NCBI GenBank assembly: GCA_029961685.1
Contig: JARWKL010000001.1
Span: forward strand, 50,873,062 to 50,937,061
DNA: 64,000 nt
DNA from: Aristolochia californica
Lineage: Eukaryota; Streptophyta; Magnoliopsida; Piperales; Aristolochiaceae
Direction of reading: 5' to 3'
The notes beneath the pieces were generated by a model, which saw nothing but the letters and a program-made list of their open reading frames with translations, searched no databases and was not told where the DNA came from. A program made the translations under genes and the position numbers. Below, one piece after another: positions 10,501-25,500 of this stretch. Position 1 is the stretch's first letter; the number at the start of each line of letters is the position of its first letter.

Positions 10501-13500
10501 ATTCTTGTTCTTGCACTTATTGTGGCTTATTCAATCATGAACGAGACAAGTATTGGAAGCTTCATAGCCGACCGACAAATATGAAACAAGTTAGTGAACA
10601 AAAGGAGGTCGATTCCCAAAAAAAAAAAAAACTCTCACCTCTTCTGCTACCATCACAACCGCAGGTATGTCATCTGCCTTCTTATGTGTTTTTTCTCCCT
10701 CCTGGATTATTGACTCTAGAGCTTTTGAACATCTTACTGGGAAAATTGGTAATCTTTCTAAACTCTCCCATTGTCCTATGCCACACTTTGTCTCTATGTC
10801 GATGGATCACAAAGACAAGTCCAAGAGATAGGTGTTTTAAATCCTTCTTATTCCTTCCCTTTATCTGATGTTCTTTTTGTTCCTCAATTTCCTTTGAGCT
10901 TCATGTCAGAAAGTAAACTTACTAAGAAACTTGGGTGTGCCGTAATCTTTTATGGCACACACTATGTTTTTCAGGACAACTAGACCAAACAAGTTATTAG
11001 TGGAGGCCATGAGAAAGGAGGATTTTACTATCTTACACTAAGATCATCTTAGCACTTATCACAATGAAGCAACAAGTAGTTCAATGGCACAATAGGTAGG
11101 TCAGCCATCTTTACCTACGTTAGAGTCTGTCATTCAAACAGTTATCATGTGAATTTTGTCAGTTAAGTAAACATCAAAGAAGAGTTTTTTCTTCTCGCCA
11201 AGATGATTAGAGTAGTAGTCTTTTTAATTTAATTCATTCCGATGTATGGAGACCTCTTAAAATATCAAATGTTTCTCATTCCCAATATTTTGTTATCTTT
11301 GTTTATGATTGTTCTCGTGTCACTTGGCTTTTTGTAATGAAGGATCATTTTGAGGTACTCAACATATTTACTTCATTCTATGCCATGGTAGTTTTAGAAA
11401 AAAATAAAGGGATTTCAGTTTGATAATGCTAAAGAATATCTTTCTCACTCCTTTCAATCGTTTTGTAAACAAAAAGACATTACTCACCAAACATCATGTG
11501 TCTTTACACCTCAACAAACTGGTATAACCAAAAGAAAAGCATCTCTTAGAAGAGGCTCGTGCTCTTTTATTTTCAATAAATGTTCCACAATTTTATTTTC
11601 AATATTGCCCTTCTCAGAATCTCTCATCCACAATCCTCACTGTTACTAGTGCTCATCTCCTCAAGCTCGGAAAATTGCTTATCTCTTGCTGCGTTGGTCA
11701 TATCATTTGGCCTTATGGAAGGAAAGAAATAACCGCAAATTCAATCTAAAATCTCTTCCTTGTAACGTTCTAATTGAAAAAAATGTGGGCCAAGTTTCCA
11801 TGTGGATACTCATGCGTAAGGAATTTCAAAATTTAAAAGGCTCCAACTTACTGATAGCTGACATGTCATACCCACCCCACCCCTCAACTATGGAAACTTG
11901 GGCCCCTCCTCTAATGGGACATTTTAAATTAAATTTTGAAGGAAATGCATTTGGGTACCTGGGCCTTGCTGGGTATGGGGGAGTTATCCATGACGAAAAT
12001 GGAAATCTTCTTTTCTCCTTCGCATGGCCAATCAGACTGTCTGACTCTACCACTGCTGAGTTTTCCGAATTGTTTAATGAGCTAAAACTTTTCAAGCAAC
12101 ATCTGGTGGGCCCTCTCTGCATTGAAGGCGACTCAAAAATTGTTATGAACTGGTGTGAGAAGTCCTCTACACCTCCTTGGCGGCACTGGGATCTTTTTTA
12201 TGATATTTGTAATTTAATTTCTCAATTACAATGTAATTGAAAATACATTCCTAGATCAGTTAATCATCTAGCAGATACTAAGGCTAAAGTAGGCGTTTCA
12301 CTCCAATACCTTGTTGTGGATGAAGGTCCTTAGCCAGGTATTGTAATCTTCACTTTTTTTATTAAACATTCACACCTTTTACTCAAAAAAAAGGTTTAAC
12401 TTTTCTCCAAGTCAAAACAAACTCAATGCAAGAGCCTTCAAATGTCTCTTTCAAATGTATCTTTCTTGGGCATGCAAATAATAAAAATGATATATTTGTT
12501 ATCCTCCCAGAATGCCTCGTGCTTTTATCTGCTTATGTCATTTTCTTTTAAGATAAGTTGTGCACAACTCCCTCTATCCTTAAAAAAACTCATCTCCTGT
12601 AGGTCTTACCACCTCTAACTTACCAAGACCTCTTGCGCCATTGGACGAACAATTACTTCATCCAAATACAGAAGACACTTCTCCTCCCTTAGCTCACCAG
12701 TCACCAGTCACCAGGGTAGTCCGTTGGTTCTAAGGTAAGTTCTTCTCCTCCTTCTATCCCCTCCCCTTTGGTCCTCAATATCACACTCATCCCATTGCTC
12801 TCCGGAAAGAACCTCGATCATGTGTCACTCTATGACCCACTACTTTCCATCTTATTTCCAATTTTCTCTGTACTAACTGATTATCTACAAGTTGTCAATC
12901 CTTTCTTGCAACCATTTCTTCCATCTCTCTTCCTAAAGATTATCAAGAAGCTCTACAACATCCAGGATGGAAAGCTACCATAGAGGAGAAGATGATTGCT
13001 ATTCATGCCAACAACACTTGGGATCTTATTACTTTACTAACCAAAAAAAAGATTGTTGGGAGAGTCTTACATGACTCTTATAGAAACAAGCCTCACAAAG
13101 TAGTAATTAATATGGTAGAATCTTATAGGAGTCTCATGGGAGGATGTCTCACTGAAGTGTTTCAGTTAAAAAGTGTTTTAGTTATTCCAGTCTTCTATTT
13201 ATATTTAATTGTTTATTTATACTAGGATTTATCTTTAAGTGCTAGAAGTGTAACTGGGGACAAGGGTAGTTTAATTGTAATAAGATTCTACTTGTTTCCT
13301 CTACCCTTGTCCCAGTTACACCTAGAGTAGAATCCGATTATAATTAAACTATCCTTGTCCCAGTTACACTCAAATTCTAACACTTAAAGATAAGTCCAAG
13401 TATAATGAAACAACTAAATATAAATAGAAGACTGAAATAATTAAACAACTTTTAATTAAAACACTTCTATGAGACATCCTCCCATGAGACTCTTGTAAGA

Positions 13501-16500
13501 TTCTGCCATATTAATTATTGCTCTATGAACCTTCTTTCTTTGAGAGTCATGTAAGACTCTCTCACACCTGCTCTTCAATACTTCCCCCTCAAATTGGAGT
13601 TTATAGCTTCCGGTTGCAAAGAAAAAGATTTTTAGTCTTCAATCCTCTTTTGCTGAAAAAAGTATTCATAGATGCAAAATCTTCACCTTCTGTTCTCCAC
13701 CTTTCTTGAATATTTTGGTTACATAAAAATTATCACAACAAGCAGAATAAAATACCTCTTTCTTATACTTGCTCTTCTAATTCTCCCTCCCAAGCTAGGG
13801 ATAAAAAGAACATAGAGACCCTGCTTGGACAAAACACAATATGGGAGGAAAAAATAACTCCTAGCCGTACAACAAAGCTTCATACACCAGTCATAACAGT
13901 CATAGTCTGAAGCACACTGCTCAATTTCAAAGGCAGAAAACAGCCTAAATTTTAGGGCACAACTAAAAGCCTATTCACTTTTTAAGGGTAGCTCAAACAA
14001 AAAACACCTCTTAGGTGAAGAATAAAAAGATTTGACTCAAGCTGGATGTTAGGTATACTACTATATTTTTTAGGAAATAGATCTAGGCATTGCTCTGAAG
14101 TGATGAAAACAAAAGATGCTAAATTGAAGCAGTACCAAAAAAAAATCTTTAATCAAAAGGAGGCAACTATGCCACACTTATACTAAAAACCGAGTTTTTG
14201 AAGAAAGTAATAAGAACTTGTTCATCAAATCAATAATGAGTGTGAACTTCTTTTTTTTAAAAACAAATAAGAGAGACTATAACTGTAGAACTGTAAATAT
14301 AATAAACAAGTTTGACCAAGTAAGACCTCAAAGAAATTTTTTGGAGGTGGGCATAATTTTTTGAGATAACGATGCTGAAGACACACAACCAAGTAACAAA
14401 AACGCAAAAAATGAAAACAACATCCAAGGAGGATATCATATACTTTGAACAAGTACATCATAGAGTGATTAAGTTTTACCAAAATTCTCTGATTAGAAAG
14501 GAAATTTGCCTAAAAACTACGACTTTAGGAGAAAGGAAACTCAATTCACGTCAATGCATGGAGTGGTAATAGGAGAGAAAATGGGAAAAGAAAGATTTTT
14601 GGCAGAACTCATCTTTGGTACTTCTGATATCGATATCTCTCAAAATATAGGTCCAAATAACAAATGATTTCTTGCTCAAGAAACCCAATTTGAAATAAAA
14701 AAGTTTGTCCTTGAATCTGTTATGACTGCTTGATTTGCTTATTTCTGTTGCATGACCCTAGCCAACTCTAATGAGAATATATCCTTACATATAGATCAGA
14801 TTGACATGAAAGTTGCTCATGAAACTAGACTTCGATATCTTTCATTCAAATATAACTTTTCTTCAAGATTTTTTTTTTTTTTTGAGAGAAATGGTCTGAT
14901 AGATTTTGGACTCTACAATTTGGCCAAACTAAGTACTCTTTCTTCTTTGGCCAACATGACTCTTGACTCTTCCATTATTGATCTCCCTTTAGAACACTCA
15001 AATTGAGAATTGGTTTGATAGGTTAGAAAATAGGCTTACAAATATTTCTTTTAACATAAAATTCTCCTTCTAAAATCTCATTCTTGATGGCATAAAACGC
15101 CTCAAGCATTGAAGCTCTCTACTACTGCTCGAACCTTTCCAGTTGTTTGACCTTTGCTACTTCAAATATCAATTTCTTTTTGTACAAAACTCCAATTACA
15201 ATTTTTTTTTTTTTTTTTGCATTGGAAAGTAGACTCAAAGATCGTTCCGTCAATATATAACTTAGAATATGACAAGTTTAGTATGGAGGTGCGAATGCCA
15301 AGGAAACAACGGGTACTGGGACAATAAAAAAAGAATAAGGTAGAATACAAACCTAAACTACTAGAGATGATAAATCAAAAATTTTTTTATTTCTGTGGAT
15401 TGACTGAGTCAACTCATAGAACCGCTCTGATACCATGTTAAATTTCTGGAAATGAGAAATAATTCACTGACTTATTGTAATTTGAGTACAATGAGCCTCT
15501 ATTTATTATAGAGGAACAAGTAGAGTTCCATTACGATTAAAACTACCCTTGTCTCAATTATACCCGAAGTCTAACACTTAATATAAGTCCTTGCATAATT
15601 AAACAACATAACATAAATAGAAGACTGAAATAACTAAAATACCTTTTAACTGAAACACTTCTGAGAGACATCCTCCCATGAGATTCCTTTAAGATTCTAT
15701 CATTTTAATTACTGATATGTGAGAGTCGTGTAAGTTTCTCCCATACCTGCTCTTCAACAATCTAAGTGGGTTTTTACTATCAAACATTGGATGGGAGTAT
15801 AGCCCATCTCAAGGCCAACCCAATAGCCAAGGAATACACTTGGTCATGTGGAATTGATTATGAACAAACCTTTTTGTTGGTTGCTAAACTTAACTCAGTA
15901 TGTGTTCGTTTTTCCCTTGCTGCAAATTTTCAATGGGATTTTTATCAACGTGACATTAAAAATGCCATTATAAATGGAGATCTCCATGAAGAAGTTTATA
16001 AGTTGCAACCACCAGGTTTTGTGGTTGAGGGAGAGAAAGTATGCAACTTTGAAAATCTATCTATGGCTTAAAACAATCTCTTCAAGCATGGTTTTACAAA
16101 TTTAGCAAGGTGATCCTTAAGTCTTTAATTCAAAAGGTGTGAAACTGATCATTTGATATTGTCAAACATACTAGTTTTGGTATAATACTTATGACCCTTT
16201 ATGTGGATGATATTATCTTGATGGGAAGTGATAAAAATAAAATTTAGAAGACTAAGATGAACTCAATAAGATATTTTAGACCAAAGGTTTGGGATTTGCT
16301 AAAATATTTCCTAGAGTTTTTGCAATCTAGTATGGCATCATTTAGATCTATTGAAAGAAACAGGTATGTTGGGTTGTAAACCTCTTGATTTACCTATGGA
16401 TCCAAATGTTAAGTTACACACTAAGAAGGGGATGAGGTAGATGTGGAAAGATTTCAAAGACTTGTAAGGAAACTAATCAACCTTACTGTAACTCAGCCAA

Positions 16501-19500
16501 ATATTTCCTTTGTAGTAAGTATTGTTAGTCAATTTATGCATCATCCCGTATATCACATTGGTAGGCCTAGGAAAGAATTTAAGGTACCTCTAAAAAAAAT
16601 CCAAAACAGGGGTTATAACACAAAAACCATGGACATATTAAGATATATAAAGGTTTGCATATGCAAACTGGGCTGGATTTCCAAACAATAGAAAATCCCC
16701 TTCGATTATTGCAAAATGGTTGTGGCAACTTGGTCACCTAGTGAAGCAAAAAAAAATCTGTGGTAGCTCGATCTAGTACAAAAGTAAAATATCGAGTTAT
16801 GGCCCATATTGTAAGTGAGATGGTCTAGCTAAAATCCTTGTCATTAGAACTAGGGTTTTCCTTCAAAAACCTTATGCAACTTCGTTGTGATAATCAAACA
16901 TATTGAAGAACAGGTATGAAAAAGTTTTACATGACTCTCACAAAAAAAAGTCTCACAAAGCTAGAATTAATATGGTGGAGTCTAAGAGGAGTCTCATGGG
17001 AAAGAAGTCTCACAGAAGAGGTTCAGTTAAAAAGTGTTTCAGTTAGTTTGTTTTCTATTTATGTTTAGTTGTTTAATAGTGTTAGGATTTACCTTTAAAT
17101 ATTAGACTTTGGGTGTAAAGGGGACAAGGATAGTCTAATTATAATCTGATTTTACTTATTTCCACTATTATAAATAGAGGGTCATTGTACCAAGTTATAA
17201 TCAAGTCAATGAATCAATTCTCTTTTCCAGAAGTTCAACAAGGTAATAGAACCGGGTCAATAAATTGACGTGTTTCTCTATCTCAATCGGGTTTTAGTAA
17301 AGCTTTTGTTTTTTTTTTTTTTTTTTTTTGCCTTTGCTCTAGTCTATTTTTTTCAGAATAATTTTCATTATTCTTTTGTTTGATGTTCCTATACATTTAT
17401 AATTATCTCTTGTTCAGCGTTAACTTGATTACAATTGTTTGATGCCCAAAACACCTTTGTTCCTCTTAGTTATTTTATGTTATCACTTCCTTGGATGAAC
17501 TTTCTCATTTTTTAGAATTTCTTCTTTCATTGATCCATAAAGAATCTTCCAAAGTGTTCCTTCATGTTTTTGATCATTGAAAGAATTTTTTTTTTTAAAT
17601 AAAAATAAATTTCACCTTACTTACCGCTAAACAAAAGTTTGAGTTCCGGTTCTTGTCGATGGAAGTCTAGCTATCGGAATGTGCTCGCTGTTGTATATTG
17701 AACGATCATGTTGTAGGTTGTTTCTATGCCCAGAACAGCAGAGCCTCGCTCTTGTATCTTCATCTCCAATTTTCCCTTTAGAAGCTTCCTGTCTATTCAT
17801 TAATTCTGCCAAGGATAGAGACGGAGAACGCTATCAGAGACTGAAGTTGTTGCTTCATCATCTTTGACCCATTTCGTCCTCTGCATCGTCTGATATCTCT
17901 ACATTGATTTGTTTGGCTGGGGATAGCACGGCTTATCACAAAATCCATAGAAGGACCTCTAAGGATTGTTCAAAATCAGATGGTCAGTAGATTCAGCTCA
18001 AGATCAGTATCCTACCAAGATTGAAACTCTTTAATTTAAGTTGTTGGAGCTACAATATCAAGTCCTACTTGAACAAGGATTCCTAATACATGCTGTAATA
18101 CAACTCGTGTGTGTGTGTGCAGCCACTTGGTGACATTTGATTCCTATCAGGACACTGCAGCTGTAAGAGAGGAAGTTGTTTCAAGTTGAACTTTTCAAAA
18201 CAGCAGCAACATGAACCTGGGTTGTGGTAAGATAAAGAGAAACGATCCGACTATTCAACTCCTACTCAGACTCAACTTTCTGGAATATAGAGCTCTTGGG
18301 TCTCCTACGTCATTCGTGCTAACCCCACTACGAAGAAATCGAAGAAGCCTACTCCAACAAAGAAGGTTCATACTTTTGCTAGAAGCCAAAAGAAAGAAGA
18401 AGGTCTCTGGATTCTACAATTTCACTCTCTCTGGCTCTTTCTCTGCGTCTGTGCATTGAAGCTCACAGCAGCTGCTGCTGTGAAGAAGAAAGGAGGCTGA
18501 AGAAAGGAAAGAAGCAGCTTCCTGGTGTGAAGCTTCCTTGGTCACTAGCCGAAAACGCTGCCATTGATGTTCTTGCTGGTGGTGCTGTGTGTTCAGCTAG
18601 GTATCAACTTGAAAGCATGAGATGGCAGCAGTTCCAGCAGCACGTGTTCAAGTTTTTTTCGTTGAAGCTCACGGTTCAGACTTTTGCCAACCAGCCACTA
18701 CTGCTGCCACCTGCTGTGTTGCTGCTGCTGTAAACGCATGCCTGCTGCCACTGCTGTAAACGCATCCCTGCTGCTGCTGCTCGGGTTATGTTCTTCTGAC
18801 TCAGATTGCTAGAGGAAAATGGGTGGACCTGGTAAGCTGGTGCTGTCTTTTATTCAATTGGCTGGTCATCCAGGTGTTGTGCTTCAGATTTTCTAGCAAC
18901 TAGTGGTGCTTGAGTAGCAAGCATGCAGCTTGTTGGAGTGATGGTTCGGTGGTTATCAAGCTGATGCTGGAAATACTTCTCGTGGTTTCATTAATTAAAG
19001 AGCAGCTGAGCTCAGCCACTTGTGAAAGTTCAGAACCTTGCACTGAGGCTTGAGAAATTGGCTAACTGCTTACTATTTTTTTTTTTAAATGAGCTGATTT
19101 TATTAAGACAAAAGCTGAAAAGAGCAATTTACAAAGGAGGGAAGCCTTCCCAAACAATAAGAGATTACTGGGAAGTTCCGAATTTTGCCAATTTATCAGC
19201 CAAAGAGTTGGCTGATCTAGGAATGAGATTCCAATTACAATGAGCAGAAGATATAATGTTAGCAATACTATCAGTGATGGGCCAGTGGCGCCTGACAGCG
19301 GCTAGCCAATACACCCAAAAGACCGATCTGTTAGGTACGGAAAGCTACCGCCTAGTAGAGTGGACGGAACCACTCTGACACCCACCCCGCCCATTCTTGA
19401 CTGCCTCTCACGGGATTCGAATGCGGGATGTGGCATGCCCAACTTTGATATCATGACAGCGGCTAGCCAATACACCCAAAAGACCGATCTGTTAGGTGCG

Positions 19501-22500
19501 GAAAGCTACCGCCTACAAGAGTGGATGGAACCACTCTGATAGCACCAAGGGGGGAAACTATCTTTGGAATACCAACTAATAACCGTCTTCGAGTCGCCTT
19601 CAATGATTAACTTGCCATGGAGACGATCCCTGAAGATTTGGAGGCCGAACAGTAGAGCACTAACTTCAGCAGAATTAGAATCAGTAATGCCCACCGGACC
19701 AACATAAGAAAGAAAAGGGTCTTCATTGTCACCTCTGAACACACCACCTGATCCAGCCAGCCCAGGACATCCAATAGCACTACCATCAAAATTCAGCTTA
19801 ATGCAATCGCATGGGGGAGGATCCCAAATGGCCATACTTGGACTTCTGCTGGGGCTAGACATATGAGAGATCAAATTCCAATTTTCCCGAAGGGAAACCG
19901 ATAGAGTGGCAAAATTCTTCCTTGTATGAAGCCAGTTTGAGATGAGGCCAACGACATGAGAAGTTGTGTTGTCTGGGGTGCTAGCTTTGGAGTTGAATCT
20001 CCGGTTGTTCCGCTCAAGCCAAATACACCATGGAACATGCGCAAGACAGGCCGGAATAATTAACTTGCCCAACCAAGGAAGGAGAATCCCTTGAACCATC
20101 TCAAAGGTGCCAAAGAGGCCCTGATGTAGCCCCACTTGGAGCCCAATTTTCTGAAAAATCTTCATCCTAACTGCTTACTATTAACAGTGTTCTAATGGTA
20201 ACCTTCATGCTACAAACTCCATGCCTTCAGCATCCTCAAGACAAGTGGGCATAAGGTACGACAACAAGCACTTGCTTTTACTGTTCTGGATAATGGTGCT
20301 GTATTCAAAGGTGCTACCTTCTGGTCTTCTACAAACCAAAAAGACTTGCACTTCAGCTTTCCCAGCTGATTAGTCAGTGCATTGTGTAGCCCCTGAGTAA
20401 AGAGATATGTTGAGGTGCTTCTTTGTTATGTTACTAATAATAAATTTTTTTATTTTTTTTATTTGAGGGGAAATCGCACAAGGTGATTTGGCCTGGGATC
20501 TCCTCTGTCACGTGATCTTACTTATCTGCATCGATTATGTATACTTCGTATCATGGACTCCGAGAAATTTTAGTCACCCTCCCAAAAATTCCTTTAAGGT
20601 CATACTTGGTTAAATTATTATAGTTTTACCATTATAGTCTCCTTATTACCGTGGTGGTTATTTTCTCTTTCTTTCTTCCCCACATAACCCTTTTCTTTCG
20701 GTTACCTTTCTCCTACCAACCTTTTTTGACTCTCGCATACCCTTTGGGCCAACCTCTTGTGCATTGCTTCAGTTGGTTCCTCTTTTTTATAAGTCGCAAA
20801 GTGAAAGGGCGTTTTAAGTTTGATAATTTCGAACATTATAGCATTCTTTTATAGATTGAGGTTGAGGTTTGAGTTTCGAAGTTTCCAGAACACTGATGGT
20901 GAATGTACACTAAATCAAATGACGCATCAGGTGAGACCATTATGTTCCATTGTGAATGAGAGATGTTCATTTTCGACCAACATCTACTCATTCATGTCCT
21001 CGTGTCATTTTTAACACATTGATCGGCAAGATTCAAGCAGCTTCAAAAGACATTGATCGGCAAGATTCAAGCAGCTTCAAAAGATGAGCGAGCAAGACGA
21101 CTGTCGGCAAGAGCTTGGGCCCCTCTGGAGTCAGCCAAGTCAAGCAAAAATTGGAGCAGTGAAGCTGCTAGTAGGTGTTTTCTAAGTCCATTGAGACTTT
21201 TTCATTGGTACCCTCAAGGTGGTTTTTATCGCCATCCTTCGAGTGACAGACATTACCCCTTCTAGTGATTATTATCTCTATTTTGTTCAAAATCCTATGA
21301 GGTTGGTCTTGCCTATTTTTTTAGAGTGTGACTGACTGAGTACTATCCTCGAGACACCTTAATGGAGGAGATAGTTATTACAATTAATTTTTTGTTTCAA
21401 AATATGACCACAGAGATACCTCTCAGCTTGAGGGAGAGAATAGAAGAAGAAGTATGAAGGATTCTATAAGCTGAATCAGGCCTAGTCACTTTCATTACTC
21501 TATTGATTTGATGTACGTCTTCTTCGTATTTTCTATATGTGTAAGAATTTGATTTAGAAGTTGAGTGCTGCAGTGGTTGCACCTCCTTCTAGAATTGAAG
21601 TATGGTGGTGCTTTCACTTGAGAAGAAAAAGTACAAACTACATCAAGAATTCCACGTATTGTGGTACTCAAATTTTATGTGAGCAAAATATCTATGTCAG
21701 GGAGAGTCAATATGAAGAATTCTCCTTGAGACCAACAATTGTATTATAATCTAAAATTATAAACTCATTTTTAAAAATGCTGGCATTTTTAAAAATCCTA
21801 CAACTTCCTGATTTACTGAGAAACTGATACGTGGCGTTGTTAAACCAATGGCAATGAACCTTTTGGCGAGTGAGTCTCTTCGGACCAGTAGCCCTGCAAC
21901 CTCGGGTATTCCGGCCGATATAACACGTGTCTCAATTTATCAGTGATAAAACACTAGATACGCTATTAGCCTAATGGTCTTTAATAAGCCCAACATGACT
22001 TCTGCTGCTACTTAATATTATTTGGAGTTTGACCCTATTCCTGCAGGCTTACCACCACGTGGGCTAAACCGCTATGCGACCTCGCGGTTTTCAGAGGTCC
22101 CCAAGCTGTACATGTCAACCGATGTGGCTCCATAGTTGCTTCAACAGGGTAGAGTATAGCTCTGTTTCGTTTTCTACCTCAGAGCGTAGCCAAATATTAC
22201 TAAGTACCTAGCTTGGATCCTATTAGGCACTATTTCGATACTATTAGATAAAACTATTACGATGAACAATGAAAATGAAAAATGAACAGTAACAACATTG
22301 AATAGTAAAAATACTTACTGTAGAGATTCATATTTATATATGCAGAAATGAACAGTAAAAACAAACACTGTATGGATTCAAATATTACACTCATGCGAAA
22401 AATTAAAATATTGTTTCAAACAATCAAACAAAATATAAATACATAGCTACACAACTCCCGAAGTTATCAACCGTGCTACCGGTCGGCTCCCTCTTTATTA

Positions 22501-25500
22501 CTCAGCCATTACGGCTGTTTTGCACATACCGTGCTTAAGGAATTTTGCTGGAGGTTGCTCGCTGGAAGTCACTTTCTTTTCTCTGGCTTTCGTATTTATG
22601 GACTGAACTTGGAAAAACTTTTCTTTTCTGCCCTTGAACAAATGGTTCTTGTTTAAAGACGAAGGGTAACTTTCGTCTATGTTTTCTTTCATTTATACCC
22701 TTGCAATATCGCCTTTTGGCACCAAAAGTAAGGGTAAAAGAGTCTTTGACTTTGCTGACATCATTTTGCTGATGTAGAGGAATCTTTTATCTTTGTCTTT
22801 ATGCTGACTCAGATTTTTGTCTTTTGCCTTCGTGGCTACTGACGTTCCTTCATTCTAACATGCTGTCTTCTGATGGTTTCTTGGTGCATAGTTGGCATTT
22901 ATGCAAGTTGTTGAAAGTGAGTTGGGCCATACCGCAAAAACTTTCTTTTGTATTTTTATTTGTTGGGATTTTCCCATTAAGTATTTTTTCGAGTGTTTCC
23001 TCCAGTGATTTTTGTACATTTGCTGGAGATTCTTTAAAGCTTTTTGATACAATAGTTAGTGGAACTAATGTTTTGTATACATAGCTTTTCGTCTTTTGAA
23101 CCAGTAGTTGAAGGTACTATATAATATTTTTAATCCCCATGGTCCTTCTGTTCTTCCAAACCTCCTTGGGACAAGGTCGTGATTTTTATTTAAACTTGGG
23201 ATTGAAATCCGGCAGCTTTCCTTCCTTGTCAAGGATTTCAATAGTCATCACCAAAAGACTTGGTACAACCTTGTTATTTTCAATGATTTCTGCTCTGGAA
23301 GAGACGAATCTCAACCTTATAGCTTTAGTCTTGGTAGCAGAGTAGAAACTCTTGCAAACCTCAGTTATTTCTTTTGGTAATCTTTCAAGTACAGTTAAAT
23401 ATGTTGTTTGTATAAAGATTTGTACAATTAGTTCGTATGTGTATAGCATACAAACATATTTACTATCCATTTCTGGATGTATCACCAATCGGTTCCAGCG
23501 TTCACTAGAGTCCGTGGTCATAAAGGGACTATGAATCCCTATGCCAAGTTTTTCATTTCAATTTTGGAACTGAGTCTTATGGCAAATAGACTCTTTTGAA
23601 CTATCACTGGCCACCTTTTGAGGGCGTAGCAAAGGTTCTGTAGACATAATGTCTTGGAGTTTTAGAGGTTTGACTTTCATAAGAAAATCAAACTCATTAA
23701 ACTCTTTTTTATCTGGTTTACCCAGGCTTGTCAACCTAGCGAACTCAAATGGGGTAACTAATCGTGCCTTGAAAGAAGTATCTTTCTTTGGCTTATCAGT
23801 CTCCATGGGTTAGAGTAGTTTTGGCTTCCTTTCCAGCTCGAGACAGGCAGGTAGAAGTCCCTGATTCCCCTTTCTTCAGAGAAGACTGGGTTGTGAAGAG
23901 TATCTCTTTGTTATAGAGCTAGAGCTAGGCTTTCTCTAAAAAATTATAAACGATTTAATAGTTTCCACGTATAGATCATTTTGGAGTCCAAGGTGTAAAA
24001 GGGGTTTTATACGTTGATGGACTAGAAGAACATAAATATTCTTTTAATGCTAAGACCTATGTTAGAAGTCCCTGATTCCCCTTTCTTCAGAGAAGACAGG
24101 GTTGTGATTTTCTTTTCTAGAAATCCCGGGTCGACTTGTGTTTAGCAAAACACAAAAGTCATCTGTCTACTTGTTGGCAGACGTTATAGCTTCCTTTTCC
24201 CGCTATGGAGATCCGGTAGAAGTCCCGAATGAGCTTGGCGTAACACGCCTTTTTTTGAGTTTTGTTAACTCTTCGGTTAATTCCTTAACCTTGAGTTGTA
24301 AGTCTTTATCACTTAACCCAAAACGGGCACAGTTCTCTGATAGTTCTCCTCGTTCAGAAAGAACTAAGAGGTTGTCGAAAAGAGACTGTAATGTTGAGAG
24401 CAATACCATGAGGGTGGTGATTGCTGCTGCCAGATCCATCAATGTGCTGTTGAGAGGATCCATTTTTGTTTACCTGTCCGTAACACAAGAAAATTCTCGA
24501 GTAAGAGTATCAGGTAAATAATTTTTATCTTCTTTAATGTGTTCAAGAGTAAAAGAGAACTAAAAGAACTATTGTTGCCATCGAAGTAGCCTACCTCAAT
24601 AAAGTGAATCTTCTAAATTTCTTGTTATAAAACCAACAAAAATTTTACAATCGGTTCTAACTAGAAATTCTTTAGGGGCAAGATAAATATAAAACTTTTT
24701 TATCCCATTTTTTACCACTAAAATTTCTTTTTCATAAGAATGATAATTTATTTCAGCAGATGTAAATGTTCCTGAAGTATATTTGCATATTCTTTCAGAA
24801 TCATTGGTTTTATATTTTAGTACTGCTGCCCATGTATGATCTGAGGCATCAGTTTCTAAAATTAGTTTTGCATCTAGATCTGGTAGAGTTAACGCCGGGA
24901 GATGTTTCATCATTTGTTTGATCCTGATTACTTTTGAACTGTCAGTGGGAGTCCATTCCCATTTGACATCTTTCTTTAACTTCTGTTGAAAAGGTTTTCT
25001 AATTTCTGCTAAATTCTTTATGAATTGTTTAGCATACGTTAGACATCCTAAGAAACGTTGAAGTTGTTTTACATCTTCTATTTCATTCGGGAAAGCTGCT
25101 AGTTTTTTCCAGAATATGATTTTGGAGAATGATTTCTCCTTTAGAGATGTTTATGTCAGAGTGGTTCCGTCCACTCTTGTAGGCGGTAGCTTTCCGCACC
25201 TAACAGATAAGTCTTTTGGGTTGTATTGGCTAGCCGCTGTCATGGTATCAGAGCTGGGCACCACGTTCCGCGTTCGAATCCCAGCGGAAGCGGTAGGGAA
25301 CGGGAACGGGAACGGTGGGTGTCAGAGATAGGTGGTTCCGGTCCACCTGGGTTAGGTTCCGTCCGCCCCTGGTCCACATGGGTTAGGTACTTTGCTTTCC
25401 GCACTTAAAAGACCAGTCTCTTGGGTGTATTGGCTAGCCGTTATCAGTTAAGTCCTAAGAAATCTATCTTAGTTTTAAACAATTCTGATTTCTTTTTTAT

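Noticed and set aside
25243..25300. A tRNA gene at the miniature LTR element
   Set aside because: TGGTATCAGAGC is the complement of the tRNA-iMet 3' end (primer site), and no cloverleaf can be closed around GTTCGAATCC.
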